From NCBI RefSeq assembly GCF_002102255.1, contig NZ_LQPH01000158.1:62001-126000 (forward strand): DNA of 64,000 bases, in the 5' to 3' direction. Positions 62,751 to 64,000 of the stretch are shown here, in pieces. The notes beneath the pieces are model-generated. The model was not told the origin of the DNA, made no database searches, and saw only the letters and a list, made by a program, of their open reading frames with translations. Source of the stretch: Mycobacterium nebraskense. GTDB taxonomy: Bacteria; Actinomycetota; Actinomycetes; Mycobacteriales; Mycobacteriaceae. A program made the translations under genes and the position numbers. Positions within the stretch are counted from its first letter, which is position 1. Each line of letters opens with the position of its first letter.

Positions 62751-63470
62751 TTAGGCGCGTATGCAGGCGGCCCAGATTTCGTGCGCGGTCGAGAGCTGGC
62801 TCGCCGCCTGATCCGAGTCGGTCGCGAGGAAGGCGTCTTGGAGCCGGTCACCGACCGCAGGTTGGCTCAGCCAGGAGAGTATCAAGGCCTTAGTCGGGGG
62901 CTCGAAAGGCTTGTCAAACATGAAGATCTCGGAAATCAGATCGGCAACGTGCATAGTCGCCGACGGCGCATAGGTGGACGACCAGTAGTCCAGCATGGGT
63001 CCTAGCGGAATGTCGCACCAGTCCGCGAAATTCAGCGCGGACCGCACATCCGACAGGTAGCCAAGCGGCGCAGGGTAGGTGTTCAGCAGCTCGAACCAGA
63101 CCGCGTCGAGCGCCTGACGCAGAACCGATGAGTCGGTGGCGTCCCACTTCGGTAACCGCCCCTTCAGTCTGTGCAGGCCAGATACGAAGTCGAATGGCGG
63201 AGCCGGTTCGAGGAGGAGCAACTCGACGAGGCGAGGAAAAAAGTGGCGTAGGGCGGTGTCGTCCAGCGACACGACATGAAGCGCGTCAAGTTGTCGGCCG
63301 GACAGCGCGCGCGGTGATGTTGAGGCAATGCCTTCAGTCGACCATTCGGGGCCGCACCGCGGACATACCATCACGTTGCGCGGAAATGGATTGCCCGCAA
63401 ACCGCATGTACATCCGTTCCAGCGCCTCCGCCACAGGCGCCGGCAATGTGTGCTCGTGGGGCTCGTCCAT
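62751..63470 (-). CDS. Hypothetical protein with one CxxC motif
   Basis: A 239-residue soluble protein, not recognised. Residues near the N terminus contain VMVCPRCGPEWS, a single zinc-ribbon-like half. The rest is helical and Trp/Phe/Leu-rich with no signal peptide. The ATG at 63470 (MDEPHEHTL) is preferred over longer starts because the preceding residues are Arg/Pro-rich filler. It is convergent with degV and lies between a core operon and an mmpL gene, so it could be accessory. Confidence 0.6.
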   Translation of the reverse strand: MDEPHEHTLPAPVAEALERMYMRFAGNPFPRNVMVCPRCGPEWSTEGIASTSPRALSGRQLDALHVVSLDDTALRHFFPRLVELLLLEPAPPFDFVSGLHRLKGRLPKWDATDSSVLRQALDAVWFELLNTYPAPLGYLSDVRSALNFADWCDIPLGPMLDYWSSTYAPSATMHVADLISEIFMFDKPFEPPTKALILSWLSQPAVGDRLQDAFLATDSDQAASQLSTAHEIWAACIRA

Positions 63471-63537
63471 TGGTGCGCTGTCTGGCAGTGGTTGTGGGGG
63501 TTCGCGGCCGCTACGTAGTAGGGGTCGCATTCATCGT

Positions 63538-64000
63538 CTACGCCGTGCTACCAACCGGTCGTCGGGCATTGTCGCCGCGCGGGTGCACCACCTGCGGCCA
63601 CCAGAACCAGCGGCCCAGCAGCGTCGCGATTGACGGCATGAGCAGCGTGCGCACGATCAGGGTGTCGAGCAGTAGGCCGATGCAGACCGTCGACCCGAAC
63701 TGTCCCAGCACCCGCAAGTCGCTACCGAGCATGGACGCCATGGTGAAGGCGAACACCAGACCCGCGGCCGTTACCACCCCACCGGTGCCGGCCATCGACC
63801 GGATGATCCCCGTCTTGAGCCCGGCATGGATCTCTTCTTTGAATCGCGAGACCAATAGCAGGTTGTAGTCGGATCCGACGGCCAGCAGGATGATGACGGA
63901 CAGCGCCATCACGATCCAGTGGATCCTGATGCCGAACAGGTCCTGCCAAATGAGCACGGACAGCCCGAATGAAGCCGCGATCGAGCTGGCCGCGGTGCCG
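63538..64000 (-). CDS. MmpL/RND-family lipid transporter, 3' end
   Basis: Only the C-terminal ~153 residues are present; the frame stays open to the window edge. The visible part shows the MmpL hallmark GSDYNLLLVSRFKEEIHAG and three hydrophobic helices ending LLLDTLIVRTLLMPSIATLLG. MmpL proteins export cell-envelope lipids or siderophores using the proton gradient. The specific MmpL cannot be named from this piece. The stop is at 63538-63540. Confidence 0.92.
   Translation of the reverse strand, partial: GTAASSIAASFGLSVLIWQDLFGIRIHWIVMALSVIILLAVGSDYNLLLVSRFKEEIHAGLKTGIIRSMAGTGGVVTAAGLVFAFTMASMLGSDLRVLGQFGSTVCIGLLLDTLIVRTLLMPSIATLLGRWFWWPQVVHPRGDNARRPVGSTA

Noticed and set aside
1..64000. CRISPR array, prophage or integrative element
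   Set aside because: No regularly spaced direct repeats, integrase, or phage structural genes were seen; the only mobile element found is the IS30 remnant.

Overview
The window is high-GC actinobacterial chromosome and almost certainly comes from a Mycobacterium (Mycobacteriaceae). Evidence includes the 180-kDa-class NAD glutamate dehydrogenase, truncated haemoglobin O, paired ClpP1/ClpP2, RpfE, KorAB, the methylglucose-lipopolysaccharide genes gpgP/octT, an MmpL gene, and many GTG/TTG starts. Gene order runs parallel to the M. tuberculosis Rv2476c to Rv2417c interval, from family recognition and memory rather than a database search. The window therefore appears to be a vertically inherited core block with local insertions, deletions and decay.

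Layout. 1-5.5 kb: 3' part of gdh, a hotdog thioesterase and a hypothetical, co-directional and overlapping. 5.6-9.6 kb (minus strand): flavoprotein, a Met/His-rich DUF5134 membrane protein behind an exact TACCC-N5-GGGTA copper box, alpha-glucosidase and glbO. 9.7-16.9 kb: HNH nuclease, ctaJ, DUF5130 protein, pepN (minus), mycothiol-dependent reductase, rpiB, nei, lipP (minus). 17.0-20.2 kb: tRNA-Gly, tRNA-Pro, tig, clpP1-clpP2. 20.2-21.5 kb: a dead IS30-family element. 21.5-24 kb: mmuM (minus) and clpX. 24.4-28 kb: korA-korB-mobA. 28-29.7 kb: about 1 kb with no convincing gene, then a hairpin-rich leader, rpfE and a 40-bp perfect palindrome. 29.7-42.7 kb: saccharopine-dehydrogenase-like gene, valS, folC, DUF4233, ndkA, rne, rplU, rpmA, obg, proB. 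42.7-47.2 kb: an accessory patch (DUF5313 protein, MarR, TetR, P450, frameshifted sirtuin, isochorismatase-like hydrolase) with clear palindromic operators. 47.3-51.5 kb: nadE, small membrane protein, rbsK, Cys-tailed cation transporter. 51.7-55.4 kb: a cyclase-like receptor translationally coupled to an MscS/cNMP-domain channel. 55.5-62.7 kb: proA, MoxR ATPase, VWA protein, nadD-rsfS-gpgP-octT and degV. 62.7-64 kb: an unknown protein and the 3' end of an mmpL gene.

Themes. Several units join enzymes of one pathway: proB and proA (proline, at two separate loci), nadE and nadD (NAD), and gpgP with octT (methylglucose lipopolysaccharide). ClpP1, ClpP2, trigger factor and ClpX form a proteostasis cluster that the IS30 remnant interrupts. 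The points most worth a second look are the copper-box/DUF5134 unit, the cyclase-like/channel pair (both sensor domains have degenerate key residues), the multi-hairpin rpfE leader with the perfect palindrome behind rpfE, the operators of the P450/TetR/MarR patch, and the decayed genes (IS30 transposase, sirtuin).
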